Part shown: positions 18,361 to 29,035 of the stretch, in pieces
Numbering within the stretch: the stretch's first letter is position 1
How the letters are laid out: each line of letters opens with the position of its first letter
Source of the DNA: Planctomycetota bacterium
GTDB taxonomy: Bacteria > Planctomycetota > Planctomycetia > Pirellulales > UBA1268
DNA length: 64,000 nucleotides
Direction: 5' to 3'
Assembly: GCA_016872555.1 (NCBI GenBank)
Contig: VGZO01000017.1
Location: forward strand, 1-64,000
Made by a program: the position numbers and the translations under genes
Notes under the pieces: model-generated
What the model saw: the letters and a program-made list of their open reading frames with translations, nothing else
Told to the model about the DNA's origin: nothing
Databases searched by the model: none

Positions 18361-19221
18361 ATGCAGCGGCTGGTTTCCGCGGCAATCGGGCTGGCGCTCG
18401 CCGCCGCGTGCGTCGCCCCGGCGACTGCCGCAGTCGTCGAAATCACCGACCTCTTTGGCACTGGCGCCGCGACCCAGACATCGCTGGTCGCCAACGGGGC
18501 CAGCGATCCCCACTACCAGATCACGGCGTTCACCCCCGATACGACCGTCAGCGGGTCGCAGGCCCCGTACGGCAACTATCCCCCGGCAGACCCCTCGATT
18601 TTCCTCGGCGCCCCGGGGGCCTACAAGATTTCCGCCTGGGACTACAGCCCCAACATCACCTCGGGACCGCGGGTTTCGCAATGGGTCACACCACCGAGCT
18701 CGTTCACGTCTACCGGCACGCCGTTTACCCCGACCGACCAAAACGTCATCGCCCCCGTCGGGCTGTACGTCTACCAGACGACGTTCACGCTGCCGTCGTC
18801 GTTCACGGACGTGTTGAAGATCTTCATTTCCGGCTCATTTGCCGGGGATAACGTGACGCCCAACGCGTTTCTCAACGGCACCGCGATCCCAGGGGCCGCG
18901 GGCGGCGGTCCGTTCAGCTACGAGACAACGACGCCTCTGAGCAGCCTGTTCACCACCGGAGTCAATACGCTGACGTTCCGAGTGCGAAACTTGTTCGATA
19001 CGGCGGAAAAGTCCGATTTCTTCAACCCGACCGGGGTCCACGTGGCGATCACCGGCGCGTATTACGAGACGCCTTCGACGGTCATCCCCGAGATCGATCC
19101 GTCGTCGTTTTCAGCCGTGTTTTCGCTGGTTGTCGGGGCGCTAGCGGTCTGTGAACGGCGGCGGAGGGGCCAGACCGCCGGACCAGGGGCAAGGACGCCA
19201 CCGCCTTCACCGAGATGGTGA
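18361..19221 (+). CDS. Secreted protein with PEP-CTERM-like (PEIDP) sorting signal
   Basis: A 286-residue exported protein. It has an N-terminal signal peptide (about 1-28, ending 'CVAPATAA'), then a beta-rich, Thr/Ser/Pro/Gly-rich body without Cys. The C-terminal tripartite signal reads 'VIPEIDPSS', a hydrophobic helix and then 'CERRRRG'. This is the layout of PEP-CTERM/exosortase substrates, with PEIDP in place of the usual PEP motif; it predicts processing by an exosortase and display on the surface or in an extracellular matrix. The body contains 'LYVYQTTFTLPSSF' and 'LFTTGVNTLTFRVRN', typical of jelly-roll-like ligand-binding folds in these substrates. ATG 18361 fits the signal peptide; ATG 18328 is an alternative. 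No exosortase gene is present in the window. Confidence 0.75.
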   Translation: MQRLVSAAIGLALAAACVAPATAAVVEITDLFGTGAATQTSLVANGASDPHYQITAFTPDTTVSGSQAPYGNYPPADPSIFLGAPGAYKISAWDYSPNITSGPRVSQWVTPPSSFTSTGTPFTPTDQNVIAPVGLYVYQTTFTLPSSFTDVLKIFISGSFAGDNVTPNAFLNGTAIPGAAGGGPFSYETTTPLSSLFTTGVNTLTFRVRNLFDTAEKSDFFNPTGVHVAITGAYYETPSTVIPEIDPSSFSAVFSLVVGALAVCERRRRGQTAGPGARTPPPSPRW

Positions 19222-19284
19222 GAAACGGTCACCGAATCGGGGAGGCCTCACTGTGTCGGTGGGGCCGCGTGACCAACGGCCGGA

Positions 19285-20130
19285 TCAGCCCAACCCGAGG
19301 ACGTCGGCCATCGAATAGAGCCCGGCCGGCCGGCCGACCAGGAAGGCAGCAGCCGCCAGCGCCCCGCGGGCGTAGCAGTCGCGGCCCGTGGCCCGGACGT
19401 TGACTGCGAGCGATTCGCCGTCGAGTCCGAACAGGATCGTGTGCTCCCCCGGATTGTCGCCGGCGCGGACGGCGTGATAGCCGATCTCACCCGCCGGCCG
19501 GGGGCCCGGCCGTCCTTCGCGGCCATGGGTGACGCCGCCGCCCCCCAGGGCCTCGTGGACCAGGCTTCCGAACCGCAGCGCCGTGCCGCTCGGGGCGTCT
19601 TCCTTGTGGCGGTGGTGGCACTCGACGATCTCGACGTCGACGCGCTCGCCCGCGCTCCGCAGGAGTGCACCGGCACGGGCCACGAGGTCCATCGCCACGT
19701 TGACCGCCAGGCTCATGCTCGGGGCCTGAAGGACGGCGATGCGCCGCGAGGCAGCCATGATCGCGGCCTGGTCGGCCGGCTCGAGGCCGGTCGTCGCGAC
19801 CACCAGCGGAATACCCCGCTCGGCGCTGTGCGCCGCGATCGCGGCGACCGCCCCGGGAAGCGAGAAGTCGATCACGACATCGGCGTCGCCGGACCACGAG
19901 TCGCTGACGGCCACGCCGAGGGCCGGCACGCCGGCGAGCGTTCCGGCGTCGTCCCCCGTCCGCGGATGCCCCGCGGCTTCGAGGGCCCCGACGATCCTCC
20001 AGGCGGACGGCTCTCCGGCCGCGCAGGCGACGATCCGCCGCCCCATCCGGCCGGCGGCGCCGTGGACCACGAGGCGGCGTGGAACGGGGGACGAAGAGGA
20101 ACCGGCCTGCGGGGCGCGTGCGTCGGTCAT
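19285..20130 (-). CDS. dapB: 4-hydroxy-tetrahydrodipicolinate reductase
   Basis: A 281-residue DapB that reduces the DapA product with NAD(P)H in the diaminopimelate/lysine pathway. The nucleotide-binding 'VHGAAGRMGRR' is at 22-32 and the catalytic 'ECHHRHKEDAPSGTA' is intact. Other family features are 'VVIDFSLPGAV', 'VVATTGL' and the C-terminal 'GREG'/'GYHAVRAGDNPGEHT' segments. It starts 8 nt after thrC ends on the same strand, so the two aspartate-family genes are co-transcribed. DAP is needed for lysine and, if the organism makes it, peptidoglycan. Confidence 0.95.
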   Translation of the reverse strand: MTDARAPQAGSSSSPVPRRLVVHGAAGRMGRRIVACAAGEPSAWRIVGALEAAGHPRTGDDAGTLAGVPALGVAVSDSWSGDADVVIDFSLPGAVAAIAAHSAERGIPLVVATTGLEPADQAAIMAASRRIAVLQAPSMSLAVNVAMDLVARAGALLRSAGERVDVEIVECHHRHKEDAPSGTALRFGSLVHEALGGGGVTHGREGRPGPRPAGEIGYHAVRAGDNPGEHTILFGLDGESLAVNVRATGRDCYARGALAAAAFLVGRPAGLYSMADVLGLG

Positions 20131-20138
20131 CGGGTGGT

Positions 20139-21548
20139 TCAGCCGTAGAGGTCGATCGCCTGGACGATCTCGTCGATCCGATTGCCCACGCTCACCGACC
20201 GGTTGGCGAAGCTGGCCCGGCTGACGCCGCGGCTGCCGAGCGTGTCGTTGAACAGTTTCTGGTCGGTGGTGTGGTAGGCGACCGTGGCCGTCGGGTCCTT
20301 GAGCTGGTGGCCGGTGAGGATGCAGACCACGCGCTCGTCGCGGCCGATCACCCCCTCCGCGACGAGTTGCCGGGCCCCGGCGACGCTGGCAGCGCTGGCC
20401 GGCTCGCAGCCGAAGCCCCCGGCGCCGACCTGCGCCTTGGCGTCGAGAATCTCCTGTTCGCTCACCTGACGGACGACGCCGTCGCAGGTCTCGAGCGCCC
20501 GGAGGCACTTGTTGAGGTTGACGGGGCGGTTGATCTCGATCGCGCTGGCGATGGTGTCGGCGCGCTTCTTGTCGCGGTCGAGCTCGTCGTAGTAGTGGCA
20601 GGCGGGGGCGAGGTCGGCACGCCCCCCGAGCCAGCGCAGCCCGCGCCGCTCGTAGAGCTCGTAGAGCGTATTGGCGCCGGCGGCGTTGATCACCGCCAGC
20701 CGCGGGATCCGGTCGATGAGGCCGAGGGCGTGCAGCTCGGCGAACGCCTTGCCGAAGGCGCTGGAGTTGCCGAGGTTGCCCCCGGGCACGACGATCCACT
20801 CCGGCACGTCCCAGCCGAGCGACTCGAGGACGCGGAACATGATCGTCTTCTGGCCCTCGAGCCGGAACGGGTTGACGCTGTTGACCAGGTAGATCCCCAG
20901 CTTCCCCGCCACCTCCTTGACGCGTGCCATGGCGTCGTCGAAGTCGCCGGCGATCTGGATCGTCAGCGCGCCGTAGTCGAGCGCCTGCGAGAGCTTGCCG
21001 TAGGAGATCTTCCCCGAGCCGATGAAGATGATCCCGCGCATCAGCCGGGTCACGGCGCAATACAGCGCCAGCGACGCGCTGGTGTTGCCGGTCGAGGCAC
21101 AGGCGGCGCGGCGGGCGCCGATCAGCCGGGCATGGGAAAAGGCCGCCGCCATGCCGTTGTCCTTGAACGACCCCGACGGATTGAGGCCCTCGTACTGCAG
21201 ATGGAGGCGGCCGGGCCGGAGCCCGACGAACGCCCCGACCGGGTCGGACACCGAAAGCAGCGTCTGGCCCTCGCCGACCGTGACCAGCGTTTCGCGCGGG
21301 GCGAACGGCAGCAGTTCGTGAAACCGCCACACGCCGCTCACCGCCAGTGGGTCGCCGCGCTGCAGCCACTTCCGTTCGAAGACCTCGAACGACCCCGGCG
21401 GCCGGAGGCGATCCCAGTCGTAGGCGACGTCGAGGAGGTTGCCGCACGCCGGGCAAGCCGTGAGCACCTCGTCGACGGAATACGTCGCGGCGCAGGCGGG
21501 ATCGATGCACCGCTGGAAGGCGAGGTCGGTGCGGGCGAGAACGGACAC
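20139..21548 (-). CDS. thrC: Threonine synthase
   Basis: A 469-residue PLP enzyme converting O-phosphohomoserine to threonine. The PLP lysine is K129 in '[11 protein letters not shown]'. '[12 protein letters not shown]' and '[16 protein letters not shown]' form the phosphate-binding loops. The N-terminus carries four cysteines (14, 19, 32, 35) in a zinc-ribbon-like arrangement, seen in one class of threonine synthases. The start is GTG at 21548. It is the first gene of a two-gene aspartate-family unit with dapB, divergent from the DksA-type gene. Confidence 0.93.
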   Translation of the reverse strand: MSVLARTDLAFQRCIDPACAATYSVDEVLTACPACGNLLDVAYDWDRLRPPGSFEVFERKWLQRGDPLAVSGVWRFHELLPFAPRETLVTVGEGQTLLSVSDPVGAFVGLRPGRLHLQYEGLNPSGSFKDNGMAAAFSHARLIGARRAACASTGNTSASLALYCAVTRLMRGIIFIGSGKISYGKLSQALDYGALTIQIAGDFDDAMARVKEVAGKLGIYLVNSVNPFRLEGQKTIMFRVLESLGWDVPEWIVVPGGNLGNSSAFGKAFAELHALGLIDRIPRLAVINAAGANTLYELYERRGLRWLGGRADLAPACHYYDELDRDKKRADTIASAIEINRPVNLNKCLRALETCDGVVRQVSEQEILDAKAQVGAGGFGCEPASAASVAGARQLVAEGVIGRDERVVCILTGHQLKDPTATVAYHTTDQKLFNDTLGSRGVSRASFANRSVSVGNRIDEIVQAIDLYG

Positions 21549-21707
21549 GGGCAGGTCTCCGGCGACCCGCCGGTGGGCCGCGGGATGACGCCACTGGGTG
21601 TTGTCGGCAGAATCGACCAGGGTTCTGGGCCGGACCGGCCACCTGGTGGGAGACTAGGTCACACCCCGGGCGACGGCAAAGACAAGTGCCCCGAACAGCC
21701 TGCCAGT

Positions 21708-21735
21708 TTGACAGCCTCGAGGAATCGAGTACAAA
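21708..21735 (+). promoter_or_regulatory. Candidate sigma70 promoter of the DksA-type gene
   Basis: TTGACA (21708-21713) and TACAAA (21730-21735) are separated by 16 nt, 54 nt upstream of the ATG at 21790. The -35 box is perfect. The region is less GC-rich than the surrounding coding DNA. Confidence 0.5.
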
Positions 21736-21789
21736 AGAGTGCGCGGTTCAGCCCGAGGGGCCCTGGACCTCTGACAGGGGAGACGAGGG

Positions 21790-22191
21790 ATGCGGACGAT
21801 GAAAGCGGCCGAAATGAAGCCGTTTCGCCAGTCGCTCGAGGCGATTCGGGCCCGCCTTCGGGGGGATGTCAACACGATGGCCGATGCCGCGTTGCGGAAG
21901 AATCGCGCCGAGGCCAGCGGCGACCTGTCGACGATGCCGATCCACATGGCGGATCTGGGAAGCGACGCGTACGAGCAGGAGTTCACGCTCAGCTTGATGG
22001 CGTCGGAGGAAGACACCCTCGAATTGGTCGAAGCCGCGCTCGAGCGGATCCGGGCCAAGACATACGGCCAGTGTGAGGAGTGCGGGGGCGTGATCGCCAA
22101 GAAACGCCTTGAAGCCCTCCCATTCGCGCCGACGTGCATCCGCTGCGCGGAACGGCTCGAGTCGGGCGGGAGTCCGCGGCTGCCGCGGTGA
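21790..22191 (+). CDS. DksA/TraR family zinc-finger transcription regulator
   Basis: A 133-residue protein with an N-terminal helical coiled coil (about 1-85) and a C-terminal four-cysteine zinc finger 'CEECG' ... 'TCIRCAERL' (about 95-125). Members bind the RNA polymerase secondary channel; classical DksA works with ppGpp in the stringent response. The tip region contains 'HMADLGSDAYEQE', where family members carry acidic residues. The gene stands alone on the plus strand with a good promoter and a GGGGAGACGAGGG stretch just before the ATG. Whether it is the housekeeping DksA or a paralogue cannot be told from the sequence alone. Confidence 0.88.
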   Translation: MRTMKAAEMKPFRQSLEAIRARLRGDVNTMADAALRKNRAEASGDLSTMPIHMADLGSDAYEQEFTLSLMASEEDTLELVEAALERIRAKTYGQCEECGGVIAKKRLEALPFAPTCIRCAERLESGGSPRLPR

Positions 22192-22558
22192 CCGACCGGT
22201 TCGGGTGACGCACACCATCGCCTCCGGCCGCGCGGCAGGTTGCGCTCGACCGTGCAGCCTGAATCCGGTCCTCGGCAGCCTGGCGGCCCCTGCTGTCCAA
22301 ACAGCAAGGCATCGTGGGTTCAGGTATTCTGCAGCGACACTGTACCTTGTCTGAAAAGTAATTGTTCGGCGCCGCGGGCGTTGAATCCGTGGCCACGACC
22401 CGCGCCGGCCGCACACCTGCCGCTGTCTTTCCGTAGATCCGGGCGCGGGGGTTGTGAGGCCTCCGGCCTACGGGCGATCGAGGGGGGATGCTCGCGGGAG
22501 ACACTCCGTGGCAAGGCGGAATCCCGATCACGCCTGCGAGCAGGGAAGGGCAAGGCTG
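22192..22558. other. 367-bp intergenic region upstream of lspA
   Basis: It holds a short hairpin, TGCTGT-ccaa-ACAGCA (22291-22306), without a following T-run, which might end the DksA-type transcript. I see no RNA gene. The frames that cross it are weak upstream extensions. The lspA promoter is probably here, but no clear pair of boxes stands out. Confidence 0.4.
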
Positions 22559-23203
22559 ATGGCAAGTCATCGAAAAATGTGGCTGGTGTTCATGCTGCTG
22601 GCGCTTGGGGCCGCCGCACTCGATCTGATCACCAAGCAGTGGCTGTTTTCCGTCCTGGGGATGCCGGGAAAACATCCCGGCATCGTCGTCGTTCCTGGAA
22701 TCCTCTCGCTCGAGATGAATCTCAACGAAGGGGCATTGTTCGGCATCGGTCAGGGGTTCGGCATGGTGTTCGCGGCGATCTCGGTCGTCGCGATCGGCGG
22801 GATCGTGACGATGGTGTCGCGCCCCGCGACGCGCGGCGATCCGCGCCTCCTCGGCGCCCTCGGGCTGATCACCGGCGGCATCATCGGCAACCTGTACGAT
22901 CGGCTCGGGCTGGCGGGACTTTCCTGGGAAGAGCCTGCCTCGCGCGCGGGAACCCCGGTGATCGCCGTCCGGGATTGGATCCACTTTCGACTCGACGGCG
23001 TGATCGACTGGCCGGTGTTCAACCTCGCCGATGCGTGGCTGGTGATCGGTGCCACCGCGCTGATCGCGATCTCGCTGCGGCCCGCGCGGGGCCCGCGCCT
23101 CGATCCGACGACCGACGAAAATCGGGCGGAAGATCCCGAGGACGGCCGCCCCGTGCAGGAGGCGACGCGGGCGTCTGCGGCGACCGCCGGCGGAACGCAA
23201 TGA
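22559..23203 (+). CDS. lspA: Lipoprotein signal peptidase (signal peptidase II)
   Basis: A 214-residue polytopic aspartyl protease of the inner membrane that removes signal peptides of diacylglyceryl-prolipoproteins. The catalytic aspartates are in 'GNLYDRL' (D114) and 'FNLADAWL' (D158); 'DLITKQWLF' and 'NEGALFGIGQG' are family motifs. Four membrane helices are visible. The ~40-residue hydrophilic C-terminal tail (Asp/Glu/Ala-rich) and an insertion after D114 ('SWEEPASRAG') make it longer than the usual 160-180 residues. ATG 22559 follows an AGGGAAGGG stretch. The stop overlaps the next start (ATGA). Confidence 0.93.
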   Translation: MASHRKMWLVFMLLALGAAALDLITKQWLFSVLGMPGKHPGIVVVPGILSLEMNLNEGALFGIGQGFGMVFAAISVVAIGGIVTMVSRPATRGDPRLLGALGLITGGIIGNLYDRLGLAGLSWEEPASRAGTPVIAVRDWIHFRLDGVIDWPVFNLADAWLVIGATALIAISLRPARGPRLDPTTDENRAEDPEDGRPVQEATRASAATAGGTQ

Positions 23204-24078
23204 CGATAGCCGACGAGCGCAGCGCCCGGGCCGGAGATGGCCGTTCCGCAGCACGGGCGTCGGATCCCGACGTGGCGGCGCGCCTCGACACCGCCCTCGA
23301 TGCGGTCCGGGCGAGCACGGCAGCGACGCTCGCCTGGTTCCGTAATCCCGATCTCGGCGTCGAGGTCAAGGCGGACAACTCGCCGGTGACGATCGCCGAT
23401 CGCGCCGCCGAGGAGGTGCTCCGTGGGCACCTGCTGCGGGCGTGGCCCGACGACGGATTCCTCGGCGAAGAGTCGGGCGCGGCGGTCGGCCGCAGCGGCT
23501 TCGAGTGGATCGTCGACCCGATCGACGGCACGAAGTCGTTCATCCGCGGCGTGCCGCTGTGGGCGACGCTGGTCGGCTGCCGGCGCGGAGGGCAGGGGGT
23601 GCTGGGGGTGATCGCGATCCCGGCCCTCGACGAAGCGGTCTATGCGGCCCGTGGCGGCGGAGCCTGGCATGTCGAGCGCGGCGGCGTCGCGACCCCCGCC
23701 CGGGTGTCACGGCGCGGCGTGCTGGCGACGGCGCTGGTCACCACCAGCGACTTCACCTCGTTCGGGAAGCGCCGGGACGAGGCTGCCGGTCGGGCTTCCC
23801 GCGGGGCCCTCGAACAGGCCTGCCAGGTGGCGCGCACCTGGGGCGATGGCTACGGCTACCTCTTGGTCGCCACGGGCCGCGCGGAGGTGATGGTCGATCC
23901 GGTGATGAACCCCTGGGATGCGGCGGCCGTTGAACCGGTGATTGCCGAGGCCGGGGGGCGGTTCACCGACTGGTTGGGCGAGCCCCGCATCGACGGAGGC
24001 GATGGCGTAGCCACCAACGGCCTCGTCCACGATGCAGTCCTCGCCCTGCTTGCCGACCGGCCGGGCCCGGGCCGCTGA
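23200..24078 (+). CDS. hisN: Inositol monophosphatase family phosphatase, probable histidinol-phosphatase
   Basis: A 292-residue Mg-dependent phosphatase of the IMPase superfamily. Metal-site motifs are 'GEESG' (89-93), 'DPIDGTKSF' (106-114) and 'NPWDAAAVEPVIAEAGG' near 237. The 'DPIDGTKSFIRGVPLWATL' segment is closest to HisN-type histidinol-phosphate phosphatases, which act in histidine synthesis; inositol-1-phosphatase or CysQ-like activity cannot be excluded. It overlaps lspA by 4 nt, so it is co-translated with it. The first ~25 residues are an Ala/Arg-rich extension not typical of the family. Confidence 0.8.
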   Translation: MTIADERSARAGDGRSAARASDPDVAARLDTALDAVRASTAATLAWFRNPDLGVEVKADNSPVTIADRAAEEVLRGHLLRAWPDDGFLGEESGAAVGRSGFEWIVDPIDGTKSFIRGVPLWATLVGCRRGGQGVLGVIAIPALDEAVYAARGGGAWHVERGGVATPARVSRRGVLATALVTTSDFTSFGKRRDEAAGRASRGALEQACQVARTWGDGYGYLLVATGRAEVMVDPVMNPWDAAAVEPVIAEAGGRFTDWLGEPRIDGGDGVATNGLVHDAVLALLADRPGPGR

Positions 24079-24188
24079 CGACCGGCCGCCGCGGCGCGCG
24101 GGTTGCGATGGCGCCAGCCCCCGCGCAACCCTTCCGGCGGGACAGACGGGCCGATCCCCTCCGACGCCTGGCCCCCGGGCGACTCGGC

Positions 24189-24216
24189 TTGCGGAAATCG
24201 GCCGATTCACTATGCT
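24189..24216 (+). promoter_or_regulatory. Candidate promoter of rpmB
   Basis: TTGCGG (24189-24194) and TATGCT (24211-24216) are 16 nt apart, 51 nt before the GTG start of rpmB, in a relatively AT-rich stretch. Confidence 0.4.
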
Positions 24217-24266
24217 TTTTGGCTGGTTTTCCGGTTCCGTACCCGTTTCGAACAGGCTGGGTCACC

Positions 24267-24587
24267 GTGGCACGTTCCTGCGAAGTCTGCGGCAAGGGGT
24301 TCTCGATGGGGAACACCGTCACGATCCGCGGCAAGGCGAAGTACCTGGGCGGGGTGGGTACGAAGGTGACCGGGATTTCGCGCCGCAAATTCAAGCCCAA
24401 CCTCCAGCGGCTCCGGGTCACGGTCGGGCAGGGGACGAGCACGTCGGTCCTCGCGTGCACGCAGTGCATCCGCTCGGGCCGGGTGACGAAGCTCGTTCGC
24501 CACAAGCCGTTTCGCCTGCCCACCGTCGAGACGCCCAAGACCGTGGCGGAGGACGTCGTTCCGTCGGGTCCCCGCGCACGGCCCTGA
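24267..24587 (+). CDS. rpmB: 50S ribosomal protein L28
   Basis: A 106-residue L28 with the zinc-type cysteine pairs 'CEVCGKG' and 'CTQCI', and the conserved 'GNTVTIRGKAKY', 'RKFKPNLQRLRV' and 'IRSGRVTKL'. The C-terminal ~25 residues ('PTVETPKTVAEDVVPSG') are an extension beyond the usual ~60-80-residue protein. The start is GTG 24267, immediately before 'ARSCEVCG'; no ATG in frame fits. It stands between hisN and the gatCAB cluster. Confidence 0.92.
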   Translation: MARSCEVCGKGFSMGNTVTIRGKAKYLGGVGTKVTGISRRKFKPNLQRLRVTVGQGTSTSVLACTQCIRSGRVTKLVRHKPFRLPTVETPKTVAEDVVPSGPRARP

Positions 24588-24765
24588 GCCGCTGACGGGG
24601 TTGGGCGACGGTCGGCGGTGACCACCGGGCCCCGCAGGGTGCCGTTCCCGTGCCGGCGGCTCGGTGCGGTTCCGGGGGTCGATTGGCCAAGGTGATCGTG
24701 CTGATTCCGCCAGGGGCGGCGTCTGCTACGCGAGCGAGTATTCCCGCCGAGGAGATCCACCGTCG

Positions 24766-25068
24766 ATGAGCCTGTCCCCCGCCGAAGTCGCGAAGGTCGG
24801 ACTGCTCGCCCGGCTGGCTCTGTCGCCCGCCGAGCTCGAGGGAATGGCGCGCGAACTGTCGTCGATCGTCGGCTTCGTGTCGCAGCTCGGTGACCTCGAC
24901 GTCGCGAGCGTCGAGCCGCTCGCCCACCCGCTCGAGACCCGCAACGTGCTGCGGGCCGACACTGTCCACGACTGCCTGTCGACGGCCGAAGCCCTCCAGT
25001 CGGCTCCCCGGCATGACGGTGAGTGTTTTCTCGTTCCGGCGGTGCTCGGCGAGTCGGGATCCGCCTGA
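24766..25068 (+). CDS. gatC: Asp/Glu-tRNA amidotransferase subunit GatC
   Basis: A 100-residue GatC, the small subunit that wraps around GatA in the GatCAB complex. Family sequences are 'VAKVGLLARLALSPAEL', 'LSSIVGFVSQLGDLD' and 'VEPLAHPLETRNVLRAD'. ATG 24766 follows a GAGGAGA Shine-Dalgarno about 10 nt upstream. It is the first gene of gatC-gatA-gatB, with 92 nt to gatA. Confidence 0.93.
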   Translation: MSLSPAEVAKVGLLARLALSPAELEGMARELSSIVGFVSQLGDLDVASVEPLAHPLETRNVLRADTVHDCLSTAEALQSAPRHDGECFLVPAVLGESGSA

Positions 25069-25160
25069 CACGGCCTCCCGCGCCGTCGGGCGCCGATCCA
25101 TGTCGCGGGCGGACCAACGCCGCCCGTTCCCCTTCCCGCCCCGAGACACGGCCTTCCCCG

Positions 25161-26645
25161 ATGCAACCCTGCGAACTGTCAAGCACCGACATCGTCGCCG
25201 CCGTCCGGCGGGGTGAGGTGTCGGCCGAACGGGTGGCGACGGCGTTTCTCGACCGGATCGCGAGGGTCGACGGTTCGATCAACGCGTTCCTTGCGGTCGA
25301 TCGTGAGGGTGCGCTGGCGACGGCGGCGGCGATCGACCGCCGCCGGCGGGCGGGCGAACCGCTCGGGCCACTCGCCGGACTGCCGGTCGCCGTCAAAGAC
25401 GTGCTCTGCACCCGCGACCTGCCGACCACCTGCGCCTCGAAGATGCTCGCCGGCTTCCGGCCGCCGTACGACGCCGAAGTCGTCGCCCGGCTGCGCCGTG
25501 CCGACGCCGTGATCCTCGGCAAGACGAACATGGACGAGTTCGCGATGGGGGGATCGAACGAAAACTCGGCGTTCGGCGCCGTCCACAACCCCTGGGACCT
25601 CGACCGCGCCCCGGGGGGCTCGAGCGGGGGTTCGGCAGCGGCGATCGCGGCCGACATGGCCCCCGCCGCGCTCGGGTCCGACACGGGTGGTTCGATCCGC
25701 CAGCCCGCCGGCCTGTGTGGCATCACCGGTCTCAAGCCGACCTACGGGCGCGTCAGCCGGCGCGGCCTGATCGCCTTCGCCTCGAGCCTCGACCAGGTCG
25801 GGCCGATGTGCCGCTCCGCGGCCGATTGCGCCCTGGTGATGGAGACGATCGCGGGGCACGACCCGGGCGACTCGACGGCACTGTCCGCTCCGGTGCCGGC
25901 GTACTCGCAGCTCCTCGAGCAGCCGCTCACCGGCCTGCGGATCGGCCGCGTGGCCGACCATTTCGGTGCCGGACTGGAACCCGAGGTGGCCCGCGGCGTG
26001 GAAGAGGCGTTCGCCGTTTTCAAGGCGGCGGGGGCGACGATCCACGATGTCGAACTGCCCCACGCCCGGTACGGCGTGCCGACCTACTACCTCGTCGCTC
26101 CCTGCGAGGCCGCCAGCAATCTCGCCCGGTATGACGGGGCCCACTACGGCCATCGGAGCACGGTCACCGCCGGGGGTTTCGATTCGCCGCTGGTGGAGAT
26201 GTACTGCCGCAGCCGCGCCGAGGGTTTCGGTTCCGAGGTCAAGCGCCGGATCATGCTCGGCACCTATGCGCTGTCGGCCGGGTATTACGACGCCTACTAC
26301 GCCCGTGCCCTCCGCGTCCGCCGGCTGATCCGCCAGGACTACCTCGACGCCTTCGAGAAGGTCGACGTCATCGGCGGGCCGGTGTCGGCGACGGCGGCCT
26401 TTCGCCTCGGCGAGAAGACCGGCGACCCGCTGGCGATGTACCTCGTCGACCTGTACACGGTGGCGACGAACCTCGCCGGCATGGCGGGGATCTCGTTTCC
26501 CTGCGGCTTCACGCGCGGCGGACTGCCGATCGGCTTCCAGCTCCAGGGGCCCGCGCTCTCCGAGGCGCTCCTGCTCCGTGTCGCCGACCGCTTCCAACAC
26601 CTCACCGACTGGCACCAACGCCGCACCGCCGCGCTCCCCGCGTGA
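25161..26645 (+). CDS. gatA: Asp/Glu-tRNA amidotransferase subunit GatA
   Basis: A 494-residue amidase-signature subunit that hydrolyses glutamine (or Asn) to supply ammonia to GatB. The Ser-cisSer-Lys triad is present at K79 ('VAVKD'), S154 ('GGSSGGS') and S178 ('GSDTGGSIRQPA'), the same positions as in well-studied GatA. 'KTNMDEFAMGGSNENSAFG' is the invariant family stretch. Its presence with gatC and gatB means that Gln-tRNA and/or Asn-tRNA is made by the indirect transamidation route. Confidence 0.96.
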   Translation: MQPCELSSTDIVAAVRRGEVSAERVATAFLDRIARVDGSINAFLAVDREGALATAAAIDRRRRAGEPLGPLAGLPVAVKDVLCTRDLPTTCASKMLAGFRPPYDAEVVARLRRADAVILGKTNMDEFAMGGSNENSAFGAVHNPWDLDRAPGGSSGGSAAAIAADMAPAALGSDTGGSIRQPAGLCGITGLKPTYGRVSRRGLIAFASSLDQVGPMCRSAADCALVMETIAGHDPGDSTALSAPVPAYSQLLEQPLTGLRIGRVADHFGAGLEPEVARGVEEAFAVFKAAGATIHDVELPHARYGVPTYYLVAPCEAASNLARYDGAHYGHRSTVTAGGFDSPLVEMYCRSRAEGFGSEVKRRIMLGTYALSAGYYDAYYARALRVRRLIRQDYLDAFEKVDVIGGPVSATAAFRLGEKTGDPLAMYLVDLYTVATNLAGMAGISFPCGFTRGGLPIGFQLQGPALSEALLLRVADRFQHLTDWHQRRTAALPA

Positions 26646-26694
26646 CCGGCCGCGGTCCGCACTCCTCCCCCCGTCTCGACCCGGAACCGGGCCC

Positions 26695-28188
<1,494 letters not shown>

Positions 28189-28243
28189 CGCCCCTGCGCA
28201 CGGGCCTCACCGGCCGCCTGCACCTCTCCCCATCGGCCTTTCC

Positions 28244-29035
28244 ATGCCGCTCCTCCGCCCGCGCGTCGTGACGCTGACGACCGACTTCGGCGCCGGGAGC
28301 ATCTACGTCGCCGAAGTGAAGGGGCGGCTGTTGTCGGCGGCCGTGCCGGTGACGCTGGTCGACATCACCCACACGCTTCCGCCCCACGACGTCAGCGCCG
28401 GAGCGTGGATGGTGGCCCGCGGCTGCTTCGCCTTCCCCGACGACTCGCTGCACGTCGTGGTCGTCGATCCGGGGGTCGGCACCGGCCGCCGGCTGGTGTG
28501 GGCCCGCGTCGGTCGCCAGCAATTCCTCGCCCCTGACAACGGCGTCCTGTCGCTGGCGATCGCCCGCCACGGCCTCGTCGGCTGTCACCGCCTCGCCGTA
28601 CCCGCCGAGGCGTCGAGCACGTTCCACGGCCGCGACGTCCTCGCACCGGCGGCGGTGCGGCTCCTCGAGGGCACCGACCCGGGCGCCCTCGGCGCGGCGG
28701 TGGCCGACCTGGTGACGCTGCCACTGCCGCGGCCGTTCCAGCGCGACAAGGCGTGGCACGGGGTGGTGGTCGACGTCGACACGTTCGGCAACCTGGTCAC
28801 CAACCTCCCGGCGGACCTCTGGCCGGCGGTCGTGGCCGCCGGGGCGATCGACCTCGGCCCCCACCACGTGCGGTCGCTCGTCCGCACCTACGGCGATGCC
28901 AACCCCGGGACGGCTGTGACCCTCGTCGGCTCCCAGGACGTGATCGAAGTGGCGGTCGTCCAGGGGAGTGCGGCGTCGCGATTCGGCGCCGGCGTCGGCA
29001 GCGCCGTCACGATTCCCGCTCCGCCGCAGGCGTGA
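28244..29035 (+). CDS. SAM hydroxide adenosyltransferase (DUF62 family)
   Basis: A 263-residue member of the fluorinase/chlorinase-like DUF62 family, whose ordinary bacterial members hydrolyse S-adenosylmethionine to adenosine and methionine with an activated water. Diagnostic parts are 'LTTDFGAGS' near the N-terminus, 'VDITHTLPPHDV', 'VVVVDPGVGTGRR', 'FLAPDNGVLS' and 'HGRDVLAPAAVRL', plus the C-terminal 'DTFGNLVTN'. No halide-specific insertion is evident, so hydrolase activity is more likely than halogenase. It starts 55 nt after gatB and precedes bioA, whose enzyme uses SAM as amino donor. Confidence 0.88.
   Translation: MPLLRPRVVTLTTDFGAGSIYVAEVKGRLLSAAVPVTLVDITHTLPPHDVSAGAWMVARGCFAFPDDSLHVVVVDPGVGTGRRLVWARVGRQQFLAPDNGVLSLAIARHGLVGCHRLAVPAEASSTFHGRDVLAPAAVRLLEGTDPGALGAAVADLVTLPLPRPFQRDKAWHGVVVDVDTFGNLVTNLPADLWPAVVAAGAIDLGPHHVRSLVRTYGDANPGTAVTLVGSQDVIEVAVVQGSAASRFGAGVGSAVTIPAPPQA

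Noticed and set aside
15008-18385. Longer N-terminus for the PSCyt1 protein (start at 18385)
   Set aside because: The extra 231 residues are Arg/Ser/Pro-rich, overlap the divergent region, and would place the lipobox in the interior.
22282-22400. Riboswitch or attenuator before lspA
   Set aside because: Only one 6-bp hairpin is visible and no known riboswitch core could be matched by eye.
28244-29035. Fluorinase or chlorinase
   Set aside because: The protein belongs to the same superfamily, but it lacks an evident halide-pocket insertion and sits among housekeeping genes; a SAM hydrolase is the simpler call.
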